This document shows, one piece after another, positions 47,631-59,560 of a DNA stretch of 64,000 bases. Below the pieces are notes generated by a model. It did no database searches, was not told the DNA's origin, and was given only the letters and a program-made list of their open reading frames with translations. The stretch is from positions 372,001-436,000 of the forward strand of contig SJRY01000244.1 in assembly GCA_011319805.1 (NCBI GenBank). Direction: 5' to 3'. This DNA comes from Macrocybe gigantea (Eukaryota; Basidiomycota; Agaricomycetes; Agaricales; Callistosporiaceae). The stretch's first letter is position 1, and every line of letters starts with the position of its first letter. The position numbers were made by a program, and so were the translations under genes.

Positions 47631-49483
47631 AGGCGGATGTGGTCGAATAAACGAAAGTGAGTTAAGAGATTGTCTAGAAGGATTGGGCGGACTAGTATCA
47701 AAGACGGAATGAGGGTATCTTGGTGCAACGGTTCGAAAAGTTAGTTGAACAAGTTTACCTTCGGACTTTGTGTAAATCGAATCGCCGCCAACTCTACCCT
47801 CCTACAGTAAAATTATAAAACGCGGCTACATCTAAGGACTTTCTAAATTATAAGAGTCTAACTGAGCGGAAAGCTTAGTTTAAAGTCACCGAACCGCCAA
47901 CCAATTTCTGCCATTTGGATAGCACCCAAACCTTGTTCCCAAAATCCCTGTTCACCATATTTCTCTCGACGACCAAAGTCACTGAAAAAATCCAGAGACA
48001 GACTGAGCAAATGCGTGTTCGTAAAATCGAAATAGAGTCGTCGGCAGCTCTACTTGACTGTGTCCTTTCCTGGGTGAGTTTAGTCGGAGTTCGGCCGGCG
48101 CTGACCGCGATGCGCATGGTGAGTCGTGACTAACTTCAGGGCATTGATGCTCCCGACCAGCATAGGGCTCTCCATGGTGGCATGATGGAAGCCGACATAC
48201 CGAGCCCGAGCATGTTCAAACACTCAGACTAGCATTGGTAGACGTAGTCCATCGAACGAAAGTGGATCAAAGAGGCCTAGGACGGAGGGGGCGGGAGCGG
48301 GTACGGGGTGATTAATGATTGGGTGCAACTCTCGTAGAGTAAACAAATGTTCAAGAAAGATTTCTTTTCTGACAAGTCGGTTATTTGTTCTACGCGTACT
48401 TTGGGTGCCCGTTTCTGAAAATTTAACCCTTTATTCCGCGTTTGCCCCACAATTGTATTTCAGAACGCCCACCGTCGCTTCCATTTCGCAGAATTAATTC
48501 AATCCCAAAGCTTCACTGATGGAACGTGACGCACCACGCTAACCCCATTTTGATCTACGCCTCCAGAAAATTGTCTCTGAGTTCATGCCCGATGAAATAC
48601 AAGGGCGGTCGATAGGTGGGATATGTGGGTTTTGGCGATACAACTGTGAACAGAGTGTATGCCGATCTTTTCCGTCGAGTAACATCTGAGAGGTCAGTCT
48701 ACCGTACGAGACTTGGGTTAGTTCTGCGCTATGGTCATGCCTTTTCTCACACATTCCTTTTCAACACGAGGAGAAAGCTAACGCTCAGGAACATTTTGAG
48801 AAACTTCCCGCGATGCCCCGTGAACAAAATCGACAACGCTGCTGCGAGGTTCAATCACCTGTATGAACCCCTATGCATATGCCTCGTTTTGTCACAGTCG
48901 GCCACAGATAACGCCAATGCAATAACGAGTTGCCGTTTGTTTCGTCATCAAACGCATGTTCGCGGGAGTCGGATGTGACGGGCCGAGTCCCTTTTCTTTT
49001 GCGACGCTCGTCGATGATTCGCTGCCTTTGAGTTTTGCCTTTATCTCAGCATGCAAAACAAAATGGTGAGTCGACACACCTTCAGATCTTCAGAGTCTGC
49101 CTTGACGTCAGCCATATTATAGGTAACTTTTTGTTTTGGTTAGACTCTATCATCTAGCAGAATTGTCCGGGATTGCAACGCCTCTGCGGTCGCATGTATC
49201 TCCCGCATGGTGCTTTTTTGAAAGGACAGTGATGGATCAATGGCTTGCTGATTGTTCTACCAGAAAAGCCACTCTAACCCAGCTGATCCCTGTCTTCAAT
49301 TCAGTACTATTAAAGCAAAAAAAAATTGCTTCGCTCACGAGGTATGTTTTCAAATTTCACAATTCACGCTACGAGAAAACTTCTGTGAGGACCGGCCAGG
49401 GCTTTACGTTAATATTTCTCCTTCCAACGCATATATAAACCCTGGCGAAAGCTTTTCTCCACTTCACTGTGCTTACGAGCGAG
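47631..49483. other. Gene-poor region
   Basis: About 1.85 kb between divergent genes. A near-palindromic TATA element (47810-47820) lies about 180 bp upstream of the secreted-protein gene, and TATATAAA (49432-49439) lies about 45 bp before the zinc-finger gene. No spliced frame, transposon or RNA gene is recognised. Confidence 0.4.
49432..49439 (+). promoter_or_regulatory. TATA box of zinc-finger gene 1
   Basis: TATATAAA, about 45 bp upstream of the ATG at 49484, implying a very short leader. Confidence 0.6.
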
Positions 49484-50717
49484 ATGTGGCCCCTCCAGAT
49501 TCGCCCTCAAGACCCGACCTTCAGTTGCTTCGACTATTTTTCCGGCGATATGTCGAACAACGATTTGCTTTCGTGCGTGAATCACTTGGGTTTTTGATCT
49601 TTTGTCGTTATTCATGCTTGTCTCGGTGGTGCATGATGTTGTGGTGCAATGCTGTCGACGCGATCCCCTCTCAGAACCGAGTTCATGTGGCAATGTCAAG
49701 AGGATAGCCACGCCAGAGACTGGTTGGAGAAACGTCCAATTGAATGTTCAACCACATCAGGAATTTCGTACAGCACTGACGGTGATGTTGACCATTCGGC
49801 AGTGCAAGGCCTTGGGACGGCTGATACGAACAATACAATGCTAACCCCGTACTACCCTGTGGAGGCAAACGACATAGCGGTGGCGTTCGAGTTCGGATAT
49901 GCTGTTGACGAGGTATTTGGAACCGTCAGCAGAAAAGGCGCATGACATCTGCCTCCTCGTCCTAACCTGAACTGTAGCAGGTTTATAACCCGGCAACCAC
50001 GCAGGAATATCTGCAAGAGCATGAGGAATTTGGCCTTCGGCCTGTTTCTGATTATTTGACAATGAATGGTCAAAGCGGATTTGATGCCGAACCTGAAAAC
50101 GTAGGGTGCCTGGGGCCTAGGGTAAGGGTAAAATGACATCGCCTGAAGGTCGATCGTCGCCAGACTGACAGACTCTATCCCTCATTGCACTTTAGCAGGA
50201 CATATCCGTCGCTATGCAAGAAGCGGCGGAGCATGAGTTCGCCAAAAAGGTCCATAAACGATGCTCAAAAAGTCGAGGACAACGTAAAGCCGCACATAGC
50301 TTTGCAAAAGGAAGGCGCGGAAGTGTTGAGCATGTGACAAGTCAGATGGGGAAAATCCTCCTCCAAACCTTCCCGAGGGGCAGTAAACGGTGCCCTTTGT
50401 GCAAAGCACGGTTTACAAGAAGCGCCGATGCAAGGCGGCACGTAACGTCTGTCCACACCGTATTTGCGGACAAGGAAATCAGAGGGGAGTTGAGAGAGTC
50501 ACGGCGTCGCTGGTGCAGCAAGTGTCCCATGATACTTGCCAGGCCTGATGCTCGCAAACGCCACGAGGGGGGGAAGAAGTGCAAGGAACTCGCGGAGAGA
50601 ATGGCGAAAGAGAATTTCGGAATGAAGGAGGGACTTCATGGCCCTCGTCGCCAACAGCGCAGGGGAATGGGCAGGCCACCCTATCCGCCTTCGGGCATCT
50701 CCACCCACTGCATGTAG
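49484..50717 (+). CDS. C2H2 zinc-finger protein, cluster member 1
   Basis: Putative transcription factor, 328 residues, from exons 49484-49572, 49675-49912, 49981-50121 and 50199-50717, all in phase. Seen: an acidic, aromatic-rich N-terminal half (GVEANDI-like and TTQEYLQEHEEF segments, possible activation region), then two zinc-finger-like units near the C-terminus: CPLCKARFTRSADARRHVTSVH and, after a basic spacer, CSKCPMILARPDARKRHEGG followed by a Cys in place of the last His (C2HC-like). The tail is basic. The architecture (long acidic region, two C-terminal fingers, the last ending in RH...C) recurs in the genes at 52002 and 55281. DNA target unknown. Confidence 0.78.
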
Positions 50718-52001
50718 CATACTTTTTCGTCGAAAGCTGTAAAAATAACAAGAGCGGGACGCCCAATATCTGAGGATTGGCATGGTGCAAATCTCGGATG
50801 CGGATTCAATTTCGATCCCGAAGGTGAACACAAAAAAATCGAGTGCCAAGCCTGTCGACTTCACCAATAGACCACAGCATAGTACACTGCTTACCATAGA
50901 GTGAAACGAGCGGCACTGCAGAACATTGGAAAATGAGAGTGAGGAGAATTGCCGCTCGTTCGAGAGGATGCGTGACCTACTCGAGTTCTTACAAAGAAGG
51001 AAAGACGACTTGGTATGTTCGCGTGGAGGTCGAATGCTCCGAAAGCTGTGGAATAGTCACGGGAAGAATGCAACTGTCAAATGTCAGGCCTGTCAGGCTT
51101 CATACAGCACGTTTTTCTGTGTCCAGTCACCGTGGTATAGTATTCGCACTGGTCTTTATTCTACTGGTTGATTTCATGGAATGCAAGCCCATCTTGGGTC
51201 ATTCATTGAATCGAAACATGTCCACAGCAACAGGTCTTTTCCCTCCAAGTTCACAGCATACGGTTAGAAGACGAGAGTGGCATCAACATTGGTAGGACTC
51301 ATACAGATTTTTTCAAAATCTTCTATTGTCTCTCTGTCACTCACAGAGATTTTATTTCATCCACCGCTCATTAAGGAGGTCTGGCAACCAGCATATTTTT
51401 CGCGGCCTTTTCTCACAACATGACAGGCTGCTTAGTCAGCTACCTGTTGGTCTAGCAATCCAGCACCTGTCGAGATCATCGCTAATGACCGTCAACAATG
51501 GTACTCGCGTCGTGCTCATACTTCGTTCCTCCCTTTACGCTGAGTTATTCAATCACTGGGCATTATTTAATCTCTGCGGGAAAACAACGTGGATTCCACA
51601 GGTATTGGCATGGTTTAGCGCGCGCTTACAATGCCATTGATGGGTCATATTCCGAATGCTCATGGTCGAGGCTGTGCCAACCTTACATATAGTCGCAGAC
51701 TCACCCCAGCTTATTCTGCGCATCTTATCCTATGGACGACCATAGAGTCAGGCAGACTCGAATCCCTCCTTTGACTGTCGCCCCAGATTTGCTCCATGTT
51801 GAGTACGCCCTAAGGATCCTGCGCATGTGACGTCTTTTCATTACTTCCCAGTGCTTCTTTGACTCCAGAATCTCCCTGCTGGCCTGCCGACCAGTTACCA
51901 TCGCCTTTCGACAGCTCGAGCCGTACGTTGTTAGCGGCTACCTCTTCCTCGTATGCTGACGTAGATTATGCGTAGCATACGAGCCAGCTCTCCCAGGCGA
52001 A
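50718..52001. other. Intergenic region between zinc-finger genes 1 and 2
   Basis: About 1.3 kb in tandem orientation. A long upstream region is common for regulated transcription-factor genes. No gene or repeat recognised. Confidence 0.35.
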
Positions 52002-53334
52002 ATGTTCCCCATTGGATACCCTTATTTCGAAAGGTTCGGCCCGTCGGCCTCATCCCAAGCATTGACGAACGATGATACACCCACGATAACAATTGAACAC
52101 CAGAGCCCTGTGATTCCCAACTTGCAACTCGAGGGACTTCAGGATTTCTTGAGCCACCAGGATTGGGATCCGACGCTTTCTCCTCGTATCGAAGTCACTC
52201 CCGCCGGTGCCGCCGACAACTTTAATGATCTACCCTATGTGTCGACTTTGTTTGAGGGCCAGCTCGGCTACGCCTCGGAAACAGACAAGTTACATGTCGA
52301 CACTAACTTTATACAGCATCCCGTCACTCCGTCTTCTACTGCATCCTTATCGCCATCTTTGTCGTCCTCCTCCCAAACCCTAAGCCCATGGTTGACGTCC
52401 AACGAGTCCGTCGTCGATTCCGCTCTGTCATCCCCTTACTTGAGCGCATCTGACTGTGAACACATGGGGGCGTCCCTTGTGCGTCGACACAGCCATTCTC
52501 ATGGCAGCGGTGATGCATCATCGAGTCGTGGACCGCACCTTCACCGCAGGTCACGGTCTGCGTCTGGCATTAGGTCGCATCCTTATCCACATAGGTTGCC
52601 CCTGAACGAGCCTGTTGACCTGCCTTCTCTTCTGCCTTCCCAGCCCAGCTCTATCCAACCCGGATCTGAATGGGAGGAAATGGCAAATCTCAGTTTAGGC
52701 TCTCCTGCGTCGTCGCAAAGCTCTGCATTCAGAGAACGCGTTGCATCTCAGGCCATTATTGATGCATCCCATAGCCGGAGGAAGAAGCCAGCTGCTTACC
52801 AGTGCCACATGTGTGAGCAGGCGTTTACCTCACGCGACAATCTTCAGAGTTCGTACTGTTCCCCGCGCCGCACAATTCACCTCCCGCAGCTCAATTTTCT
52901 GCTCTTAGGTCACGTCGATGCGCATCTGAATGTCAAGCGTTTCAAATGCAGCCAATGTCATCAACCCTTTCGCACCAGAAGCGACGCTACGCGCCACGAA
53001 AAGCGTGAAACATGTACCCGAAACAACAGATCCCGGCGTCCTTCCTCGTCTGGGAGGCAAGTACCTGTGCGCGATGGGTCGAAACGTTGTCTAATAATCA
53101 TCTCTTTCGCAGGCCCAGTCAAGAACCCGTCATCTGAGTCCTGTATCATTTTCCTATTCTCGTTTTCAGCAGCAACCTTATCCGTTCATTCCGCCTTATA
53201 AATTCCCCGTTTCGACGTCTTGCATCTGTTCTTATGACATAATGATAATATATCCATTCGTTTACTCTTTGTCACCCGCTCTGCTGTTATACGCTACTCA
53301 TACGTTCTTTGCATCCGCTTTCTTGATTTCGTGA
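52002..53334 (+). CDS. C2H2 zinc-finger protein, cluster member 2
   Basis: Putative transcription factor, about 406 residues. Exons: 52002-52848, 52909-53060 and probably 53113-53334. Seen: a long Ser/Pro/Thr-rich acidic N-terminus, an Arg/His/Ser-rich middle (VRRHSHSHGSGD), and two adjacent fingers at about residues 265-320: YQCHMCEQAFTSRDNLQ (continuing SHVDAH across the intron) and FKCSQCHQPFRTRSDATRH, where the final zinc ligand appears to be the Cys of RETC. Skipping the second intron gives an alternative end at 53201; the spliced version ends at 53334 with a Ser/Gln/Pro-rich then hydrophobic tail. The C-terminus is therefore uncertain; the DNA-binding part is solid. Confidence 0.82.
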
Positions 53335-55280
53335 TTTTGTGTTCCTACATCCCAAGTGCATGTCTTTCACCATCCGGATCTCATATGACTAGACTCGTAG
53401 TATTTACGTTCCATTTAGCGCATGGCTGGCCTGCTACTTATTGTATGCGAAACTAATCGTGGAGCCCAGCGCTTGTACCTCGGATATCATCATGTGAACT
53501 GGCACGCTTGACGGACCAGGTGGTTGCCTCATGTTCTCAGCGTTGGACGGGAGGCTATACGAGCAGACAGAAAAAAAATTTGTCCTGGTCTCTCAGCAGC
53601 GGTACACAGCCATCAATGTTCTATACAGAACCTTCAAAGATGGAGAAGAACCACTGTTGGAATCCAACGTACGCGCTAATGACGGGGCTTGAACCCTATC
53701 CTAATATCTGACCTGAATTTGGGATCGGAACACAAGCCCATCAATGGCTGACAAGGCGCGTTGCAGTGCGTGGGTGTGCGTAACCCATTCGGCAGCGTGA
53801 TATTCGACATGAAAAGGTGAGATGTTCTCGCTAATAGGCGCCCACTTGGCCGAGACGTGCACAGCCAGTATGGGGCACGTGCGGCCAAGCCGTGCGCCTA
53901 GGTATTCAGCGCCTTCTGAAATGGCGCAGCCGGCATCAGCAGTGAAAATAGCGAACAGGATTTCGCTCTATGCGGATTTCATAGCAAGGGTCGTTCTCAC
54001 GCGAACAGAGGTCTTGACTTCATCGTCGATTTAATAACTTGCTTGCTCGTCACCGGCTCCTGAGCATTCCTAATGGGTATCCATCGGCCAATCATTCGAT
54101 GCCAACGAGTTATCCGTATATCAGTCCGTTCTGGAACGACAAGTTCGCTGTTAAATTTTTTTTTCTCGTCCTCCATGCACGAACGTCACAAGTGATCTTG
54201 CATTAAATACTTCCTCTTGACTGTTGGATGAGACAACTGCCGAGCCCATCAGTCGATAGCAAAAAACTTTTGGTTGCATATCGAATTCACGCCATTTCTG
54301 CTGCGAGAGCTCCGGCACAGTCATTGCGTTTGTGGGTCCATGAAGGTGGCAATGAATGACAAGTTCGACACCCACGGAACTTCTTGACTCTTCACAAAAT
54401 GCGCTTCTGAGCACGGTTAAGGACTATCCTGGCATCAGCCACTGCGACGGCTGATTTGCGTATACTGCGATGATAAAAGCGTTAAAGTCGTTTTCATTGG
54501 TCCAAGGGAATACGTCGAGTCAACCTACTGCTTGCTGGCAGGTTTTGCAAGCAGCTCATGACCTATTATCCACAGATGAAGCGACAAGGGTCTGGGGAAT
54601 TATCTGTCATCGTTCGCCCTGATCAAGGCAGATCAAGCGCAAATGATTTCGACAAGCGATCCGCCTGCGTCAGATCACTTGTTCTTTGCCTATAACAGGC
54701 GAAATCTGAATGCGGGAAAGGCCGTGAGCGCTTGTGATGTTTCAGGAGGTTTTTACTAACCCTATGGGCTTGGAGCAGCAGAAGTATTGGGCACGCATCG
54801 GACAAGCTGCAATGTAATGAAAGACGTCAGGCAAAGGACGAGGTTTTCTGCTGAAAAAAAAAACAAAACAAAGAGGGAACAGGCCAATAACGTCCGAACG
54901 AAACTCGGATAAACAGCACAGCCACATAAATAAATACGCGCCCACTTCGTCGATGGTTGAAATCTTCCGGCGGATCTGTGAACCGGAAATCGATAACTTG
55001 AGGTCTCTCACCAGTTGCTCGAGGCATGTTCTACACGTGTAGAATTCACTTTCGTAATCCCCGTAAATATCTCGGCTTGACTCATGACTAGAACGCCACT
55101 GAAATCTATGCCGCGGCCCTCGTCAGTAGCTATATAAAACCGACGACATTGCGAAGCCATGGGATACCGCAACTATGCTCTCTCATACTGGCCAGTTCGT
55201 ACAATGTCCTTCGGGAAGTTTACACCCTCACGACAACTTGTCCACTGGCTCTTGGGCCGCTCAATCTGAAGTCGCTTACT
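53335..55280 (+). promoter_or_regulatory. Long upstream region of zinc-finger gene 3
   Basis: About 1.95 kb with no convincing gene. It ends with a TATA box (TATATAAAA, 55131-55139), 142 bp before the ATG at 55281. Short open frames within it lack splice or motif support. Confidence 0.45.
55131..55139 (+). promoter_or_regulatory. TATA box of zinc-finger gene 3
   Basis: TATATAAAA, placed so that transcription would start around 55160-55170, upstream of the ATG at 55281. Confidence 0.65.
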
Positions 55281-56660
55281 ATGTGGAAGGTGGCGCAGAA
55301 AACTCAACCTAATCACCTTTCCGCTGATTATTATTGCGATTTAGCATATGACTCTGATGTCGTCTTTATGGGCAGCGGAAAACAAGCTTACCTTCCATCT
55401 TATGAAGATTTCAGCCGGGCCTTCGATAACAGTCCTTATTCGGACTGCTCTGACTATGACAGCAACGGTGGGCGCTGACAATTATATGTCGTGATTGTTT
55501 TTGTTGACTTAGAATAGGAGCGAACGCAAGCCATTTGCAGAGCCCGACATATTCCACGCTCGATGGCTCGCCCGGCGTGGCCTTTGAGGGCACCTTTTCC
55601 CCTCATCAACTCCTTTCCAATGGCACGGTAGCACCATTGGACACGATCTTTCACGGCCACTTGCCTGAACAGCTCCATTACGCGTATCCGATAGAGGCGA
55701 TCGACGATGATATCCTAGGGCTTTCAATGGAGTACCTCGACATTGATGATTTTGGAGACAAGGACCTAATGAATTTTCAAGATTATCACGCAAGGCGTCA
55801 AGGATCGTCATTGTTTTCAGGACGTGTGCAAGCTGCCAAGGGGGCAGCATCCACACCTGCGACTCAGAATTCGCTTGTTCCCCAAACGCCCAACGACTTG
55901 ACAAAGCGAGATGCTACGACACCTGATAGTAGCTATAACAGCAGCTGCTATAGTCCCGCGTCCTCTGCTCCATCTCCTACCGAGTCCTCATCTGCACTTC
56001 AAACCGCATTTTCTCCCGTTCTTCCCCAGTTTTACTCGCATTTCAGCTATCTGCTGCAATCAGCATCCAGCTCGCCGTATTACACGTCCTCTAGTCCAAA
56101 ACCTGTTCAGAATGGCCAAGACGTTGTACCGGCCACAGAGGCGGAATGCGGCAGGTCCGAGCCTTGCCCTGCTGATGCATCAGCGACGATACCGCATCCA
56201 CCGCATATAATCTTGCCATGCCCAGAACAGGATCCTCCGACTGTCAAGACCAGGAAGAAACGGAGAATGATCACGTCCGTCGCCTATATCCCCTCGGAAG
56301 GCATCTTGTCTATCGACCAGTCATTGCGAGCGCAGGACTTCAAGGAGATTGTGGGTGGGGACAAGATAAGGGCTGCATCGATTAAGAGACGTATCAACGA
56401 ACCCGTCACAAAATGCAAAATATGTGGGGCGACCTTCACTGCCCCACACAATCTCGACAGTCAGTCATCCCTGTGCAGAAAGTTCAGATCGTGTTGCTTA
56501 TTTCGCCCTAGATCATATGAATTCACACTTTGGTCGAAGACCGTTTGCGTGTCGGTACTGCGATAAACGCTTTGGGACCCCTTCGACGGCCACACGACAT
56601 ACGAACGTGTGTACCAACAACCCAGCTGCAAAGCCAAAAAAACCTCGCAGGAGGGTGTAG
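55281..56660 (+). CDS. C2H2 zinc-finger protein, cluster member 3
   Basis: Putative transcription factor, 425 residues. Exons: 55281-55467, 55518-56459 and 56512-56660, in phase. Seen: an acidic N-terminus (SADYYCDLAYDSDVVF, IEAIDDDILGLSMEYLDIDD) that could act as an activation domain, a Ser/Thr/Pro-rich middle, a basic cluster TRKKRRM, and two C-terminal fingers: CKICGATFTAPHNLDNHMNSH and CRYCDKRFGTPSTATRHTNVC, the second ending His/Cys as in clusters 1 and 2. The tail AKPKKPRRRV is a likely nuclear signal. The intron inside finger 1 lies at the same place (after the Asn-Leu-x of the helix) as in gene 2, supporting descent from a common ancestor. Confidence 0.84.
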
Positions 56661-57329
56661 TTAATTTCATCGCGGCCTTTTGCGGTCCCAATCGTTCGCA
56701 TATCACGATTTGAAATGTACGCTTTTGCTCATTCGCTTCTCTCTTTTCTCTTCTTCCTTTGTCGTCATTTGTCAAATTTCCAGTCTTCACAATCTCACCA
56801 CACGATACCCATCAACATTCTAGGATTTACGCTTCGTTCTACTGTTCTCGTGCTTTCGAGGCTTTACAACATTTTATTTTATCCTTTACCACTGTACATA
56901 TTGTGTACTGGGATTCGATGCCTTGCGGAATGACGAGCGATAGTTCGTCGATTTAAAATGGTCAAGTTCGCTCATTTGATCGATGGTTGATTCTAATCTT
57001 TGGAGTTTCAAGTCGTTTCTGATCTTGCATTCAGTGACAGGACGTGATGGATACTGGGACTAATCAGGTCTTCCAAACGCCATCGCCCTCTTGTGAGACA
57101 TAAGCATGGCACGGGTTGCATTGATCATCAGAATCCGTCCTCAGATGGAATTTCAAACCACCACATTGAAGGATAGACAGATGATTGATCTGACGATTTG
57201 AATGGCCACATTCACCCTACGAAGATTCTGTATCCGGGCACAAAATAAATTAGATGGAAGCATAGGGAAGACGAGTAGTGAAGAATTTGTGACAAGAGGC
57301 CAGGAAGACGTTAAAAATTTAGGTACCCT
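56661..57329. other. Convergent intergenic region
   Basis: About 670 bp between zinc-finger gene 3 and the tetraspan gene, which converge. Nothing else recognised. Confidence 0.35.
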
Positions 57330-58297
57330 TCAAACTTGAGGGTATTGAACAGTTTGTTGCTGAACAACAGGCACCGTCGTATTGTAAGCGTTGTAAGGAA
57401 CGCCAACGAGGGTCGTATTTTGGATCGGGGCAACGGACTGTGTGTATGTTGTCGTGGTCATTTTCTGCCCTTGCTCTTGGTTCTGTTGACGGAAAAATAC
57501 AGCCTCTGGTACGCTGATAGTCCAGACTGGGTGTCCGCGGCTCTGCCCGACAATGGCGAATGTGAGGAGCGTCGCGGTGTAGAGGAAAACTTTCAGTTGA
57601 AGATACATCAAGGCATTCCGTGCAAGGCAGGTAGTCTAAATATCACTCACGTGAAATCCAGATAATGAAGGATAGAGCTTCAATTACGAAGAACTGTTGG
57701 CACCAGCTCCTCGAAGTTGCTAGAAAGGGGCATGAAGTCCTCTTAGCTTGATCAATGCAAAGCGGAAGACATACGTCTGACGGCACCGCATCCCAGAGGG
57801 TAGAGGAGCACGCTCCACTGTGCCGTCAAAGCAGAGGTAGCAAGATACAAGACCCAAATGATGGCTGTGAAGCCGTGTTCAGTCTCAACGCCACACGAAG
57901 ATCGTTCCGCCGGGACAGTGTTTGCACTTACTGAGTGCAGCGAGCTCCACGGCGATCATCGACGTGATAGCGCCTTTGCGGACAGCAGCAACGATCATGC
58001 TGATCGAAAAATTTGTATAAGACTTGTCTCAGAACGGGAGCAGTCCCAACTCACAAGGCAGGTATCATGCAGATTGCGAATATGCTTGACACGAAAGCGA
58101 CAATCTCGAAATCGGTCACTACTGCTTCTTCCCTCGTTCCTTGTGTCCAGTGTGCCGTCAAGCCCAGGACGATCAGGCTGAAAAACAGGGACACATCTGT
58201 GATGAGAAGAGAAATGTTAGGAGAACCATGGTACTCAACGACACGAAGCCGGTGACTCACAGAGAACGACTAGGCGAAAGGTTGTGATGAATGACAT
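57330..58297 (-). CDS. MARVEL-like tetraspan membrane protein 1
   Basis: Six exons, 58297-58261, 58196-58055, 57999-57932, 57864-57775, 57719-57651 and 57589-57330, join in frame to 221 residues. Seen: four hydrophobic segments (VSLFFSLIVLGLTAHW; IVAFVSSIFAICMIPAFMIV; ELAALTIIWVLYLATSAL; FIIWISLFLYTATLLTFAIV) and a cytosolic tail with Thr/Tyr/Gln/Val-rich repeats (TTTTYTQS and VPVVQQQTVQYPQV). A loop before the last helix contains two cysteines. This is the layout of MARVEL-domain proteins, which organise membrane subdomains and vesicle transport. The four-helix topology is visible; the MARVEL assignment is inferred. The adjacent gene at 58829 shows a related layout. Confidence 0.75.
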
Positions 58298-58828
58298 CCT
58301 CACAGCGCTCAACCCTTGAAACCAGGTTACACTTTTTGAAAAGAAAGTCCAAAGTCTGAATTACGGTGCAGTAAGTAGGAAACGAGGAAAGGAGAGGAAA
58401 GATGGCTGAAAGATGGCCACAGGCCGTATATGACCTTATGAACATCCGCTATTCATCATTTTTTTTAGATAATTGACAGGCGAATCATTGCCAGCGATAA
58501 GTTCGGAAAACACTCAGTGGTGTTCGTTCTGTTAATCCGTTGTAGCGTTGCTTGACACCACGTCTGACACGCTTGACAGCTTTTGACGCCCAACTCTAGT
58601 TGACGGACAACGCATCATAGTTTATCGAGACAGGGCACGCCTAGCCGGCAAAATGTGCAGAGCCTAAGTCGGGAACATTCGTTCTTCATTCGCCTTGGAG
58701 CGGAACGTCATTGATATAAAAGCGAATCCAAGTATGAATGAATCGAGCGGGACCTGAAACGTCTAGATGGTAGGGACATTCACGCCATTTGCCTCGAACT
58801 CACCATCAAGGAAGGGGTCGCACAGATG
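58298..58828. other. Intergenic region between tetraspan genes
   Basis: About 530 bp between two same-strand genes; promoter of the first and 3' UTR of the second. Nothing else recognised. Confidence 0.35.
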
Positions 58829-59560
58829 TCACCGACCAGTGGATGACAGCTGAATGGCATCGCTAAGGGCGTCATGGGCGTCTAAAAAAAACTCCCGATA
58901 TTTAGCTGTGTAACCGCCTACAAACTTACTTGGGGCTCCGTATGCATTGCCTTTTAGCTGAAAGGGTGGTGAGAGCGAGTAGTTTTCGCCGCCTTTGGGC
59001 AATCGAGGTCTAACATGCAATATGAAAGCCACGATGTTGAGTGTGGCTGAGCTCAGTTGTACTGCTTGAGGAAGTACATGGCTCATCATGTCAGCACTGC
59101 CATCATCAAGTTGTCTGTCATCGTCGAAGGCGATGCACTTTGGAGGAGGTGGCATACTTTCTTGCCTGCTGAACGTGAGCGAGCGAAACGAAGACATCTT
59201 CGTTTCGCTCCTATAGACTGTCCACAATGAGTTGAGCAAATGAATGTCCTTGTCAAGTCCATCCCAACCCGGGGTTGTGAGAAATGTAATACAGTTCGAG
59301 AAAGCAACGGATCCGGAGACGCCCATAGATCAGACAAGGTGACGGCGAAGTACCATACGATAGCGAAAAGATCACCCAGATGGACCAAATCTCAAGCTCT
59401 ATGCTGGCCATAGCCCCATGACCACATCAGACCACAGTGATTTCCCCAATTAGAGCGAGCGGCGAGATGAGAGCTTTCCCTCAGTCCCTCCATGGGGGTT
59501 GCTACTCACCGGCTATAATCAATTGCCAGTCGGGGTCAGAGAAAGATGGGGTACACGCTC
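58829..59560 (-). CDS. MARVEL-like membrane protein 2, 5' end unresolved
   Basis: Recognisable exons: one ending at 59510 (reads SFSDPDWQLIIA), 59398-58930 and 58881-58829. Joined, they read ELEIWSIWVI, then FAIVWYFAVTLSDL, GVSGSVAFSNCITFL and, after RSLTFSRQESMPPPPK, a C-terminal soluble part ending AIQLSSTGR. The membrane segments resemble the terminal half of a MARVEL-like protein. Two one-base deletions must be assumed (A4 run 59366-59369 and near 59325-59330); with them phases close exactly. No start codon is found in frame in the first recognised exon, so at least one 5' exon is missing or the gene is damaged. It could be a pseudogene. The last intron (58882-58929) is 48 nt and in frame, so retention would also be translatable. 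Confidence 0.5.

Noticed and set aside
47875..49080. Several 60-120-codon frames in the gap before zinc-finger gene 1
   Set aside because: No conserved motif, unlikely composition, and no splice sites linking them.
53500..54420. Open frames in the long upstream region of zinc-finger gene 3
   Set aside because: Look random; no linked exons or recognised protein features.
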